Positions 33,789 through 45,104 are shown, counted from the first letter of the stretch. The stretch: 64,000 bases of DNA from Aquanectria penicillioides (GCA_003415625.1 PYIU01000010.1:2556809-2620808); one strand, 5' to 3'. A program made the numbers and translations. The notes: a model not told the origin generated them from the sequence alone.

Positions 33789-35500
33789 TTAGTACGCTCG
33801 ACACTTCACGGCAGCTGCATTGTCTGATTGCCCCTCTCCTACAATAAGAGGTCTACCATTTCCAACACATTCCAACCAATTGTGTAGATCAGAAGCGACA
33901 CCGATACCGAGAGAATCATCAAGAAGGACTTCCTTCTGCCAGGTTACATTCACAGATAACCCATTATCCATTGCTGATGCGCAACTAATTATCAGCACTC
34001 CACCAGTGACCCATGAACTTTGGGTAAATGTGGCTTGTTCAATAGTCCATTGATTAGGTTGCCTGCCGCTTGTACCATTGATAGAGCCACCGACAACCCC
34101 AACATTGCTTATTTCTACCGACACAGCTCGTGGCTTCTTTAGTAGGTCCTTGAGATATGTTCTAGAGTCATGAACAAGGGGGAGCAACCCAACTTGATCA
34201 TTTTTGGATCCTAGTGCGAGCTTCTTGGAAAGCTGAACTTTGAATTCAACAGCAGTACGCCATACCACATCCATTAGACCAGTGTGGCCGACATCGCTAG
34301 CCTTTTCGGCCTCTTGGCGTAGTTTAGATACGGTCTTCTCATCAAATACATATTGCCATGACGAGAATATATTACCATAAGTCTTTTCTGGATCTAGACC
34401 ATTGTTGGATGGCATAAATGGTCTTAAGGAAAAGGGCGTGATGTGCTGGAAAGCCAAGGCATCTTTCTTGGGCACGCGGATACAGAAGGATAGGAGCGCG
34501 AGAACCTGTATAAGGCTTGTGAATGTGGTCTGGTGTTGACGGCACGCACTCAGAACGCTCTTTAGCACATCGCCCTCAGTCTTAACCACAGTAAGACGGG
34601 TGGTGTTTGGGGCGCTACGAAATGGTGCCCAGTTCGTAAAGTAGTTAGACCCCGGTGCCAGAAACGCAGGCCGTAACTCGGCCAGCTTTCTGAAATAGCG
34701 TAGCCAGGAGTCACCGGGAACTTCATCAGTTTTTCCAGAGCGGGAACCGTAGCTGAGGAAATGGGCAACGTCACGGCGCGTTCCTTTAACTCCACTTCTG
34801 CCTTGCCGTTGGATACCGCATTTAGTTTTTCAAGCAGAGTATTTTGGACAATCTTGCCACTTGTACCGTCTCCATTTGAATGATTGCCGATAAATATGAC
34901 ATCGATCATACGAGTGTCTGAGTCCGCATGTTTTAGGATGGTCACCCGCCATAGTGGTGAAGACTCTGACGTGAAGAACCGTGTGTTGTGCTCTTTGGAT
35001 ATTGTCTCGAGTAAGACTTGCTCGTAATCTTGGTCGGAGCTTGCGGCCAGCCATTTTACTTGTTGCTGCAAATTGATTTCATCCAACCTCACCCAAGAGG
35101 GAGTTCTAGAGCTCTCCCTCATAATACCCACTTGCAAAAGTGGGTGTTCCAAGATAGTCAATGCGATTGCTTGATCCAGAACTTCATTCAGAGATAATGT
35201 CGATGCTGCCAGGTCTGGTATCGCATATCGACACGTTACTGCCCAGCCATTGTAGAAGCTCATAGCATGGGCCGCGGAAAACAGCCGCTCCCTACAATAT
35301 AGTTATATCTATTAGATTCGATAATCTCCAGGGGGTTAATGGCAGCGGAAGAAGAAATTTCAATGTTGGAGGGAATGTGACACACTAGTGTTGAGAATGA
35401 ATGCAGACGGCCAAACTCACAAATTACCCAAAGGACGCAAAACCTTGGCCTTGGCCTTGGAATCAGCTCTGGCGCCATCTCCAGCACCGAAGCACGACAT
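33789..35500 (-). pseudogene. Alcohol acetyltransferase-like gene with a one-base frameshift
   Basis: An acetyl-CoA-dependent O-acyltransferase of the fungal alcohol acetyltransferase family (PF07247, BAHD-like fold). Exon 1 is 35500-35421 (ending VLRPLGN), then a 129-nt intron (GTGAGT...TAG) and exon 2 from 35291 (ERLFSAAHAMSFYNGWAVTCRYAIP). The catalytic HSNGDG motif (H164, D168) is intact. Near 34660-34720 the frame shifts: the first frame ends at a stop at 34562, while the continuation (DSWLRYFRKLAEL..., then NYFTNWAPF...VKTEGDVLKSVLSACRQHQTT) is in the next frame and runs to the stop at 33789. Total coding length is one base short of a multiple of three, so a single-base loss explains it. 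The rest (YGNIFSSWQYVFD, VEISNVGVVGG) is well preserved, so inactivation is recent or a sequencing error. Confidence 0.82.
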
Positions 35501-37107
35501 GTCGAGCACGTGGAAGACGTGGAGTGTTAGGGGAGCCACTGAAGGCAGGACTGTGGCTGTTGTGGTCTCAGGTGTTGGGGCTTAGAAATATCTATCATTC
35601 ATACTATGCTGGATGATGACCCCCAATGAAGCTTTGCACGCAGGTGCTAGAATTTCAAGCCTTGGAAATCGAATGCAGGTAGTAACTTCAAAGTGGAAAG
35701 ATCCTTGGGCGAGCCGCGTTTCCTTAGGTAAATATTATAGGATCGGCTGTGTCACTAGCGAGGCAACTACTAATACCACTATTCGATTCTAGGTCTAGTG
35801 GATATTGGGTTTCATTTTCTGAATGTGCGAAGTGCAGACATCCGCGGGATCCGTATGACAGTTAAGTTACACGCGAAACCAAATTGGGATTAGAAGATCC
35901 TTCAATACAACCTGGGTGGACGAATTACCAAGGTTACAAACATGATTTGAGTCTGCACATCAGCCTTCATAACTCAATCTCACTACAGACTATATATAGG
36001 GTGTCTCAATTTGGGTTAGTGCTTACTAACCCAATTAATAAGCGATGAAACATAGTCGACAGGTTGATAATAATGCTATGGGTTTCAAATCCTGGACTTG
36101 TCGAATGCCGTGAGCCTGCTTGCATCCTTGGCCTGACATGCGATTCATCTACTCGTGACTGCGGCTTGGTTCAACATTTGCTTTATTTCCCCCTTTGCAA
36201 AATCGACGGAGTATAATCCGACCAAATTGATGACAAGGATTTCTCCATGCTCGGAAGAAGGACGCAATGGACCCCCATGCCGGCATTCTTGATGGCAAGG
36301 TCAATTCTGTCTAATTTTGCAATAGCTTTTCAGAGGTTGCGGTGTTGATTATTCCTCCGTCATATTAGTTTTGCTCATTAGAGCGTCACCTGCAGCATTT
36401 TACCGAGAAATCAACGTTGTCTTTTGCAAATCATCTTCATTGATATCAATATGCAACAAGCTCTTGAATCCTTGTTTTGCGAAGAATATACTAATTGCCC
36501 GTCCAATTCCTTCACTTCATTGTATGAGCAGTAAAAGATCCAGAAAGGAATTGTAATATCCCAGACCCAACATCAGTTGCTAATGCCCCCCTCGAAAGCA
36601 TTGAATCCATGGCTAAAACAAGACGTCACGATAATAATGATAGATGAAAGACTTTCCTGACAGAATTCAAAACAAAAGCAGAGGGGGAAATGGCGGGAAG
36701 TAGTTGGATGCCACGCATGTAACAATGAAATTAATTGATTCTTTAGGATGCGCTGGCGATATCTCGACACCGCGGCTTGTTCAAGATCCTTATTGATGGA
36801 ATTATAATATAGTCGACGTAAAGATATGGCATTGCTATTGCTGAGACATATTGAAACTCCAGCGACTATATGTTGTCTAAAGACCGTCAGTTCCCCGGGC
36901 ATATTCCAACTGGCGCTTATAGAATGAGCCTAGTAATGACAAACCACTATATTGGTAGCTGTTGTATTACACCTTATATATGTTTGGCTGAATTGCGATA
37001 CGGCAAGGGAGATTCCCGATGCTTTGGGCATCACTGGAGTGTTTCAGAGGAGTGGAACGGCATCAAGTTCTTGGTATCACATGATAACAAATCCAGTAAA
37101 AATACAT
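35501..37107. other. Intergenic region with a hairpin
   Basis: About 1.6 kb without a supported gene. Bases 36008-36036 form a near-perfect inverted repeat (TGGGTTAGT, loop GCTT, ACTAACCCA) preceded by TATATAGGGTGTCTCAAT. It may be the end of a small DNA element or a transcription-related hairpin; no second copy was noticed in the window. Confidence 0.45.
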
Positions 37108-38187
37108 CTAGGTAGTGAACATCAACATATCTCTCACTCTCTTCTTCACCCATTTTTCACAATTTATTTCCTCGTACTCAGTTCCATCTGAGTTCCTACA
37201 GCTTTCCAACACTGCGCAGCTCTCGTGTAGACCGAACCCCCAGAAAAAAGGCATGCTAATTCGCTCACGCCCACTCCAATTCTGGGCTCGATGCACTGTG
37301 CTAACATATTTATCATTCGTGATCCGTTGTAGATAATCTGCGATGTTTACCACAAGAGTATCAGGAACAGGCTTGGCATTGATCCATTGACCGTCGCGGT
37401 TGAGCACCTGAAGTCCACCAGCATCATCCTGCCACAATATCGTAAAGAGCTGAAAATCAGTGTGCGACCCAATGGAGACCTGTTGGTCTGGGTTATCTGG
37501 ATTTGAAGGACTGGATATTGGTGGGTAGTAGTTAAATGCGAAAGACGCGTCGGGAAATTGGACCTTAGAATCCCAAAAGCTTTCTGGTAGGTCTAGGGAC
37601 AGGGCGAAGGAGCGAGTAAGAGCCCGGGCCATCATCAGACAGTGCCTGAAGTAGTTCACAATTGAATATTTGAACTGAGGCAAATGAGAGGTTGCTTCCC
37701 AAGGGAAGTCCTCATAGTGAATGTGTTTCTTTACGTTCTCGGGAATTGCGCTCGGATCTGTGATGGATGGGTCGAAACGAGGATCATACGTCCACGAGAA
37801 TGTCTCCCGTACATCAATGCCCTCGTTTGGGTTTATCTTTTGGCTGTTTGGACCCTTGTATCCGTTGAAATAGGCACTCCGTGATTGGGATGCTTTCATC
37901 TTCATTGGAAGAGACTGACGGAAGAATTCCAAGCAAGATGCATACGCCGTTTCGGTTACGGATGCTGGAACTCCGTGATTGGAAACGTAGAAGAAGCCAT
38001 TATTCATGGCTGCGTCTCGAATCTTGTCGGCAACAGATTGGCGCCCGGGAAGAGAAGAGCTGAAGGCAAGATCCATATCAATTATTGGTATCTCCGATGG
38101 TAACGCGTCGCGCAAAGGGGTTCGGAGTATCTTCCGCGTGGTTGGGCCACTACCGGACATTAAGCGAAGTTCAGTTGTGGCACTCAT
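37108..38187 (-). CDS. 2-oxoglutarate/Fe(II)-dependent dioxygenase (isopenicillin N synthase-like)
   Basis: Single-exon protein of 359 residues. The DIOX_N-type N-terminal domain (IPIIDMDLAF, then MNNGFFYVSNHGVP at residues 61-74) precedes the jelly-roll core. The iron triad is SHTDFQLFT (H242, D244) and STVHRA (H299), and the 2-oxoglutarate-binding Arg-x-Ser is RIS (R309, S311). The family carries out hydroxylation, desaturation or ring-forming oxidations of small molecules, often in fungal secondary metabolism or resistance; the substrate cannot be told. Length is typical and no break is seen. It lies between the frameshifted acetyltransferase and the reductase/regulator pair, all on the minus strand. 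Confidence 0.95.
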   Translation of the reverse strand: MSATTELRLMSGSGPTTRKILRTPLRDALPSEIPIIDMDLAFSSSLPGRQSVADKIRDAAMNNGFFYVSNHGVPASVTETAYASCLEFFRQSLPMKMKASQSRSAYFNGYKGPNSQKINPNEGIDVRETFSWTYDPRFDPSITDPSAIPENVKKHIHYEDFPWEATSHLPQFKYSIVNYFRHCLMMARALTRSFALSLDLPESFWDSKVQFPDASFAFNYYPPISSPSNPDNPDQQVSIGSHTDFQLFTILWQDDAGGLQVLNRDGQWINAKPVPDTLVVNIADYLQRITNDKYVSTVHRAQNWSGRERISMPFFWGFGLHESCAVLESCRNSDGTEYEEINCEKWVKKRVRDMLMFTT

Positions 38188-38701
38188 TCTGGAATTGAGG
38201 TATTAATTGGAGGCAAAATCTGGTTATAGGTATTGGAATTTATTGGTCGGCGACTATCAGCGGTATTTGAAAGTGCAGGTTGCAAGATAAGAAAGCGATT
38301 CAAACAGTCACCAACATTTCCAGCATCAGCTGACGTAACACGGTATCTGAGACTGGCCAATGAGATCTAATAAGGTACAGATCGCCCAGCATCCAAGTCA
38401 ATGAAGTAATAAAAAAAGTAATAAAAAAAGCCATTTGTTCCTCTTTGCGCCATATAGCCTATCCAGGCAAATCAAATACCGCTCAACCTGTGCATTTACT
38501 CCTTCTTTGATAAAACAGGATAGGTGATCCGTTGAAAGGATTCCTGTGCCCTGGCTCGTTGCGGTTTGGCTTTCGGGCCTCTTGCAATTTGATAATGCAG
38601 GTGGTTTGATACTTAATTTTCAAACAGATATATCATTCTATCCAGATGCTCTGGGGCGATGATCGTCCCCAGAAAAGTTATCCAAAGGTGTCGAAGTCTT
38701 C
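38188..38701. other. Intergenic region
   Basis: About 510 bases with the dioxygenase promoter. Contains a 12-bp A-rich tandem duplication at about 38407-38432. No gene seen. Confidence 0.4.
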
Positions 38702-39031
38702 TTAGTTTGGCGAGTTGGAAAGTTCGGACCACCGGGGTGCAGCTCTTGGGTCGAAGGCAGAAGTGCCCAGCGGAGGTTCGCGGCTTCTAAACTCGATAGT
38801 TGAAGGAGCGCTTGCGACTTGAGAGACAGGCAATTCGGCAACAATAGGAGGATGGACTGGTGATCTCCACAGCTTGTCCATGATGGCGTCACTGACTGCA
38901 CCGCTTCGGGTGCCCCGGGCACCGGCGTCAGTGCTGCTGAGTTGCCTAGTTTGGTTGACGTATAGTTTCGAGGCTCGGAACGTCAAGGAAGTGCGAAGGG
39001 CACGGCCCACGGTCTGCACTGAGGAACTCAT
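38702..39031 (-). CDS. Small hypothetical protein, possible mitochondrial presequence
   Basis: A 109-residue ORF starting at MSSSVQTVGRALR (39031). An upstream in-frame Met at 39145 would add 38 hydrophobic residues that look like leader sequence. The first 40 residues are rich in Ser, Thr, Arg and Lys with few acidic residues (VGRALRTSLTFRASKLYVNQTRQLS), like a mitochondrial presequence. The remainder ends in FDPRAAPRWSELSNSPN. I recognise no family. The coherent composition and absence of internal stops support it moderately. Confidence 0.5.
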   Translation of the reverse strand: MSSSVQTVGRALRTSLTFRASKLYVNQTRQLSSTDAGARGTRSGAVSDAIMDKLWRSPVHPPIVAELPVSQVASAPSTIEFRSREPPLGTSAFDPRAAPRWSELSNSPN

Positions 39032-41279
39032 GATGGCCGAATTGTTGCTGAGAGCTGAGAGTGTACAGGCGAGAGCGCAGATAGGCGAGAGGATTGAAAA
39101 TTTGTGAATGTTGGAAACGTATGATTTTATTAATACGAATGTCACAAGTATCCGTAGTCAGTAATTATATATCCTTGTCTATCACAAAGCCGAGGACAAT
39201 TATGCGCGGTACTTCGGATGAATGGAGAATGCCAAAAGGAACATTTCCCCACACTTCCCCGCGTTCCGTAAACCCGTCTGTAATCCCGACACAAGAGTGT
39301 CACATGACCTACCCCTTAAGGCTAAATTTTCCACGCGGTTTTGCTGTCCTACCCTATAGGGTATATCAAACCACAGAGGGCTGCCAGTCGTAAATCATAA
39401 GGATAGGACAGTAAGCCCTTATTTAAGTGATACGACAAGCAATAGCATAGAGGAAGGTGATTCTATACTAATACATACGCAATATAATTTAGCCAGTTCA
39501 TGCTTGGAAAACAGATCACCGCTGATATCGCCCTCTTCTGCAATCAAGAACTCCCACAGCTTTTCGAAAATCAAGAAATCATAAATTCAAAGTCAGCATA
39601 ATCAACAGGAACTAACTAAGGATCTGGCCTACTCCGGGGTAAATTTTCTTGCCAGCAGGAGTTCCTCTGGTTGACGTTACAGGCAGGCGTGTATTTCGTG
39701 CAATTCAAACCCGATGTACTTCCAATTGATCACACCCGTTTATCCTTAGTAATGTTATAGCCTCTTTGCTCTTGAGGAAGTCGACATTATCTTGCCTGTG
39801 ACCACCGTTCTAGACGAAATCTATTGAGTAGAATCCCTACTAAACTAAAAGGCTAAAGTGTCCCCTAGTCAGAGGGTCGCTGGGTCTGGAGACTCAGGTG
39901 TTTGGGCATCTCTACAGTTGGTTGGTTGATGCCTGCCTCTGGTCGAACTACGAGCGAAGGCTTCCTAGTGCGGGCTTCAATAAGCAGACAAATAACGCAT
40001 ATCATCAGCTAACCGTTGAACTAAGGCGAAAGGTATAGAGAAAACGCCAGTAGATGAGGCACGTGACGGCGGCGGCGAAACTCGTTTTAACGAGCTGTTA
40101 ATACATTTCAGCAATCTTTCTTGTCGCTCTCCAACAGACACTTGTAAGGACCCGCCACTACCTAACGATGATCCTGACGCCATTATGCAATGAATTACCT
40201 AGACTTCTTCGCCAAAGGTCTTTCTTTCGTGCCGTCCTCCCTAAACGCAGGCTACGAAGCAATGTGTACGAGCAGGTAGCACAGTGCAACATGAAACTCC
40301 AGACTCTAAAGCTTAATATTGTGATAGGCGATGATCTAGTTGTCGAAGTCGGCCCGGTTTGCAGACTGAGTGCCGTACGGTTAAAGGCCCAGCGAAACTA
40401 CGATGGGCCTTGAAACGGGGGGATGAGATTTGAGAAGACGGGGCGATCTGCCTGGATCATCATTGTGGGCTAAGATGTAAATCTTGTGCTCTCAACATGG
40501 TGCCAGATAATGACGGCTTGGGTATACTATGGTACACCTAATATATCTGGTGAAACTATTACCGACTCTAATGATCCTTGCCATACCCCTCACTTTCCCT
40601 TTTGTAGGGTCTCATATCCACTCATCAATGTTCCACTATAAATAATAATCGATCAAGGTGCTGCAATTACTTGGAGGATTTGACCGGTTTACGTATATAA
40701 TATTTCTACCTTACCCACGGATTGGCCCAAACAACCTGCCCGAACAAGCTCTTTGGCCCCCCAGCCTGTAGACTTATGCCTGGCATCAAGGAGTTGGGGT
40801 TCGCCAGCCTATTACTACGGGCGAGGTGAGAAATTTCCTGGTTTGGTGGGTAAGTTTACTAGAAAATGACCATACCCGGCCGAAGCTGGCTGATCAGCAA
40901 GAGTCGCATTCTAGCCTCGTGTAGAGTCGCGTAGCAGCTGTTAATACCGCGGACAAGGAACTGTCAATTCCTCTTCGTCGTCCTCGCTAATGTCGTCTTC
41001 GATATCACAGTCCTCGATATCATACCCATCCACTCTTGCTAAAGGGAAATGGGCCTTTATAGAAGCATTTCTTGGCTTTTTTCTTCTCAGAAGGAAACGA
41101 TGGCATGATAGATGAGGCACGGCATTTTCATAGTGGATGAGCATTTGATAATATCACGCAATCGAGACTTTGCTATGGATTATGTTTACACCTATTGAAG
41201 CGGCTTAGCTGATCTCTGCAAATCATGTCCGTTACGTGCATGAAAATGAAACTAGCTATGGGGCTTGTAGCATAATTAA
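39032..41279. other. Long intergenic region with weak ORFs
   Basis: About 2.2 kb. Two minus-strand ORFs are possible but unproven: 40183-39977 (68 residues, Ser-rich, MASGSSLGSGGSLQ...) and 41144-40941 (67 residues with an acidic DIEDDISEDDEEEL tail). Neither resembles a known protein. No repeat or RNA gene found. Confidence 0.35.
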
Positions 41280-42360
41280 TTAATCACTTGCAAAGGCGAG
41301 GTTATCTAACACTGATTTTTCCAGCGGCCTCCAGCCCTCCTGGTTCCCCCACTTCTTTAATAACGCAATTTGCAGGGTCGTGTCGGTCGTAATGCCAAGA
41401 TGTGGAGCATCAGGAAGGTCTGATACGAATTTATGCTGCGGATGTAGCTTCCGCATGATGGCAATGACCTCATTCCAGGTGACGTTTCGGCCCCAAACTT
41501 GAAGGCGTGCATTTTCAACCTCGTGGTCCAAGCTAGCTGCAACATGCAGCACGGCGATATCTTTCACGTCGACCAATATCGCTATCGTTAACATGTCAGA
41601 GAATAGGTTTCAAGAAGGATGTGGGAAGGAACGTACTAGCAGGATTCCCGGCAACTGGACTCGTTTCGCCGTGGTACAGCTGCGGAACCCACGAAGCCGT
41701 CGACCTTTGGTAGTTCTTATGAAGCACTTCACCAAGAACAGTCCCGGGACTGATGATGTTAGTGGTAAAGTGCGTCTTCGCCTCTGCCGCAAGTTTCCAC
41801 ACTTCTTTCTCGGCAGCAACCTTACTTGCGAAATACACAAGAGCACCTTGGTCTGATCCGTGGGGTGGAGGTGCCCAGGCACGCTCTACTGCGAATTCGT
41901 TCCAGGTATTTCGGTCCACGTGAACTCTTTCTGGACTGAGAATTGCAGCCGCCCCGGCAGAGCTGGTATACACGAAGCGCTTGACTAATGGTTCCTTTAG
42001 TGCCGAGTGGAATATCGAGGACGCGCCGGCGACAGTCTGTGGTATGACTTTGCTCGGATCGGCATCGAAGGTAGCAATGGTCGCTGGGTGTATGATAGCG
42101 GAGACTCCTTTGACGGCCTCATCAAAAGCATTGTCGGCGGTCATATCAGTTACGCCAACGAGCTCGAAATCGCCGCAGTCCGCATACGGCTTGAAGACCT
42201 CGTCTACAATCCAGGACACTTTGGCTACATCTCGAACAGTGCCACGTACCTTATAGCCGAGCTCGAGGAATTGTTTTATGATGTGGGATGCGATGAAGCC
42301 TGTTGCACCAGTAACAAGGACCCAGGAGCCATTTGGGATGGTTGTGATTGGTTCCGACAT
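41280..42360 (-). CDS. NAD(P)-dependent short-chain reductase (dihydroflavonol reductase/aldehyde reductase-like)
   Basis: Extended SDR enzyme. Exons are 42360-41637 and 41581-41280 with a 55-nt intron (GTACGT...CTGAC...TAG), phase 1 completing a Thr codon, giving 341 residues. The Rossmann signature VTGATGFIASHI is at residues 16-27, with a basic residue (VRGTVRD) that favours NADPH; the active site has Ser of YTSSA (about 133) and Tyr176/Lys180 in YFASK. This places it near the dihydroflavonol-4-reductase/GRE2-like ketone and aldehyde reductases. The substrate is unknown. It lies 331 bp downstream of a tachykinin-type regulator on the same strand, so co-regulation is plausible. A frame stop appears if the intron is not removed. 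Intact. Confidence 0.93.
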
Positions 42361-42691
42361 GATGAAAGAGGCGGTTTTGGCTTAATGGATTGGAATTCTG
42401 TTGATGTGATGTGTTGAATTTCAGGGCTACAGAGCTGACCCTACATCCCATTTTATATTGGCAAAGCCAAAGAGGACCGGAAGGACCGGCATTTTATTTT
42501 TTTCTAATTTTCGAGGTGCGATCAGGAGCCTGCATTGTAGAGATAGTCGGACGTATACGTTCGAAAAGGGAAGGATCAAAACTTGGCACAGGCACCTGGA
42601 GCAGGGATTGACCCACGGCGGGACTCGTGGCCATGATTAACACTCCAACCATCATACTATTGGAAGCTTGTCAATTGACATAAAATTATTA

Positions 42692-43721
42692 CTAGTAAGC
42701 CTCAAGCATAGCCACACAATCATCATCTGGGCCCGTGTTGGCTTCAAACAGTCCCAGGTACCGTAGAAATCCCAGGAGCATAAGCCTAACAATTGTATCT
42801 AGACCAACTGTTTCAGGCCCACCCATTAGCCTCACCATTTCCACAGCCCCCAGGATGTGATTTCGAGATGTGACGGTATCTCCAAGTGATATCTACTGGC
42901 GCATGTCAGACGTTGACTGCAGCGAAGAAGGCTGGGTAGCAGTTTCTAATTACCTCGTCCATGGCCAGTGCTATTGCATTCCCAATCGTTGACTTGTTCA
43001 CGGACGACAGCCCCGTCAAAATCGTTGTTCTCAGAAGGTGTAAGCTCTTCACCTTGTACTGGATTGCCAATGGCATGAACTTGTGTTCTTGCTGCTGAAT
43101 ATTGCACAAGTGACGGCATGATTGGAGAAGAGTGCTGTATAAGAAACCCGGATCGACAAGGGAGAGCCGTACCCAGTCCATCATCATATCAGCACTATAC
43201 CCTAATGCCGCATTCATGACTTGACAGCGTTTATCCATGTCAGGGACAACAACTCTGACGTCTGGGGCATGTTACTACGGCCGAATCTGCAGGTTGACTA
43301 GATTTGGTTTGGCACCTTGGGGTAGGTAGTTGCACTCACAATGATCGAGCAGGAAGTGGTCTATAGCAGTAAAGGGCTTTGCAAAGCTGGAAAACGGGTC
43401 TCTTTGATCCGACGCCAGTAGACTGACGGGGCCTGGCAAGTTAGGGCTCACTCGTCCTACATCGCTGTCGAGGGGTGATGTCGCTCGAGCGACCGCGTTT
43501 GGATATTTCCCGGTTCTTGGCCTTTCGTGCTGCACTATAGCGTGCCCGCCATGAAGCTGTACATTCTGTGATTGGTGTTCCACGGTCCGGAGGCGCCGGG
43601 CCCGAGCATGGGTTTCGCAAGCAGAGTGCGAGCGTGCTTGTCGTCGTGCGTTTCTCTTTTCCTCAGCAGACCCACTAAATACATCAACGAATTTTATATT
43701 GCCTTGTGAGATAGATGACAT
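42692..43721 (-). CDS. Tachykinin-family fungal regulator (short form)
   Basis: Three exons by manual splicing: 43721-43340, 43261-42954 and 42892-42692, with introns of 78 nt (GTGAGT...CAG) and 61 nt (GTAATT...CTGAC...TAG); phases agree and the product is 296 residues. The N-terminus (FVDVFSGSAEEKRNARRQARSHSACETHARARRLRTVE) is the basic segment characteristic of this PF11951-related group; the middle has SDQRDPFSSFAKPFTAIDHFLLDHY, and the C-terminal exon has RNHILGAVEMVRLMGGPETVG. It is shorter than many members (often over 400 residues), so a further exon or a C-terminal truncation is possible. Presumed nuclear regulator, located directly upstream of the reductase gene. Confidence 0.82.
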
Positions 43722-44215
43722 TTTGTTCGATGAAGTTTTGTTGTTAGTACTCTATGGGCATGTATTTTTTGGAGTGTTGATGAGAGCTTTGTTAATCTCT
43801 CAACTACATATTGCCAAGACTTGATCCTTCCTTATAAGGTATAGTGTGGTAAGGATCCTTATCACCACATGCCAAGGCACTAAGTGCATAGCCTATGGCA
43901 GATAGTTGATTGCAATAGCCTAAACAACCCTGACGACAATTCACTGGCGACCCAGCCTAGCTGAGTTATTGTAGTTAGTAAATAGCTGTTTAGCTATAGG
44001 GCCAAAGGTAGGGAAAGGAGGAGGAAGGGAAGCGAAGAGGAAAGAGAAGGGAAGATAATAAGTAAAGAGGGAGAGAGAGAGAGGGAAAAAGGGGGAGAGT
44101 TAAAAAAGCTAAGTGAGTATATACCTTTCAATATAAAAGGTCTTAGTGTAACAGTCTCGTCCAACCCTTACTATAGGGTAGTTAGGTTTAAAAGATTTAA
44201 TAATAAATCTGCTTT
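43722..44215. other. Intergenic region with a purine tract
   Basis: About 490 bases. From 44011 to about 44105 the + strand is nearly all purine (GGGAAAGGAGGAGGAAG-type, ending in GA-rich repeats). This is simple sequence able to form unusual structures. The rest has no gene and may include decayed repeat. Confidence 0.5.
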
Positions 44216-44366
44216 TGTAACAAAGACGGGTGACATACCGGCTTGCACAATAGACCAGTCGCCGCTACAGCAAAAGATCCAGCAGTAATCGCAGTCGCCG
44301 CGATTACTGGAGTGTCACATATCTATATATAACGCACCGGTCGGCCGCTGCCGCACCGTTGTTACA
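44216..44366. repeat. Short TG...CA repeat, copy B (solo-LTR or MITE-like)
   Basis: A 151-bp unit with perfect 8-bp inverted ends (TGTAACAA...TTGTTACA), flanked by GCTTT on both sides (44211-44215 and 44367-44371). It is homologous end to end with copy A at 33491-33638. Internally it has a perfect 10-bp palindrome pair (CAGTAATCGC ... GCGATTACTG). Two independent insertions with different TSDs show this is a defined transposable unit. Confidence 0.9.
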
Positions 44367-44417
44367 GCTTTATACAATAATTTTCTTTATTTATTAAAGA
44401 TTTTATTTAATTTTTAA

Positions 44418-45104
44418 TTAAAGAAACCTATTATAGATAATTCCAAACCCTATTAAAGCAGCCACCAGCACATTTACAGTCGGGACCCTCTTTAAAGCCG
44501 CACCTTGAGGATTCAAATCCTTAATACATTGGTTTTTACAGGCGTCCGTTTTGTCATCGCTGGTTCCATCGCTGTATTGCGTCTTATTCCCGGTGTAGCA
44601 CTCTTCGTTGCATTTTCGTACACACCCGTAAGCCAAGCAAGACACGCGATTCTCATTGCTAATTGTCCACCCATCCAATTCACGCTGGCTCCAAGTTCCG
44701 TTTCCGCCGAGCAACTTAGTTGCGCTACTATAAGAATAGCCGTTGGCAACACTTCCTCTTGCAAGGCTTATTGAGATACGGATCTTTGAGTTGTCAGGTG
44801 CCACATCCGCCGGGATCGTAACGGAGACCTCGGTCGCGTTTAGGTCGACCCCGTATATGAGGTAGCATTCTGGTCCCCATCCGCTCCCTGGTGGCGACAA
44901 TGCCAGATACACACGATACATGTTGTACTTTTTGCGAAGTTCAGAGTCAGGGGCGAGTCCCGAGTTGATTTTCAGAGTCACGGGTTCATCCACGGTGATA
45001 TTCCATGGAACGACGATGGAGGTCGACATGACTTGGGTCGAGAAGAAGGCAGAAAGAGCGGTGGCCAGGGTGGCCACCCGAAGAACGAAAGATGTTAAGA
45101 CCAT
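44418..45104 (-). CDS. Secreted, probably GPI-anchored surface protein
   Basis: A 228-residue single-exon protein. An N-terminal signal peptide (VLRVATLATALSAFFS) is followed by a probable beta-rich region (VPWNITVDEPVTLKI, YRVYLALSPPG, VSVTIPADVAP), several N-glycosylation sites (NIT, NAT, NGT, NKT) and a Cys-rich module near residues 150-195 (CLAYGCVRKCNEECY, DACKNQC). The C-terminus is a hydrophobic tail (VNVLVAALIGFGIIYN) ending shortly after, as in GPI anchor signals. It is likely a cell-wall or surface protein. The family was not recognised and a role cannot be assigned. Copy B of the TG...CA repeat lies just beyond its stop codon. Intact. Confidence 0.75.
   Translation of the reverse strand: MVLTSFVLRVATLATALSAFFSTQVMSTSIVVPWNITVDEPVTLKINSGLAPDSELRKKYNMYRVYLALSPPGSGWGPECYLIYGVDLNATEVSVTIPADVAPDNSKIRISISLARGSVANGYSYSSATKLLGGNGTWSQRELDGWTISNENRVSCLAYGCVRKCNEECYTGNKTQYSDGTSDDKTDACKNQCIKDLNPQGAALKRVPTVNVLVAALIGFGIIYNRFL

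Noticed and set aside
42590..42665. tRNA-Asp-like stretch on the minus strand near 42.6 kb
   Set aside because: It has A- and B-box-like pieces (ATGGTTGGAGTG, GGGTCAATCCC), but no cloverleaf can be drawn with matching acceptor arms.
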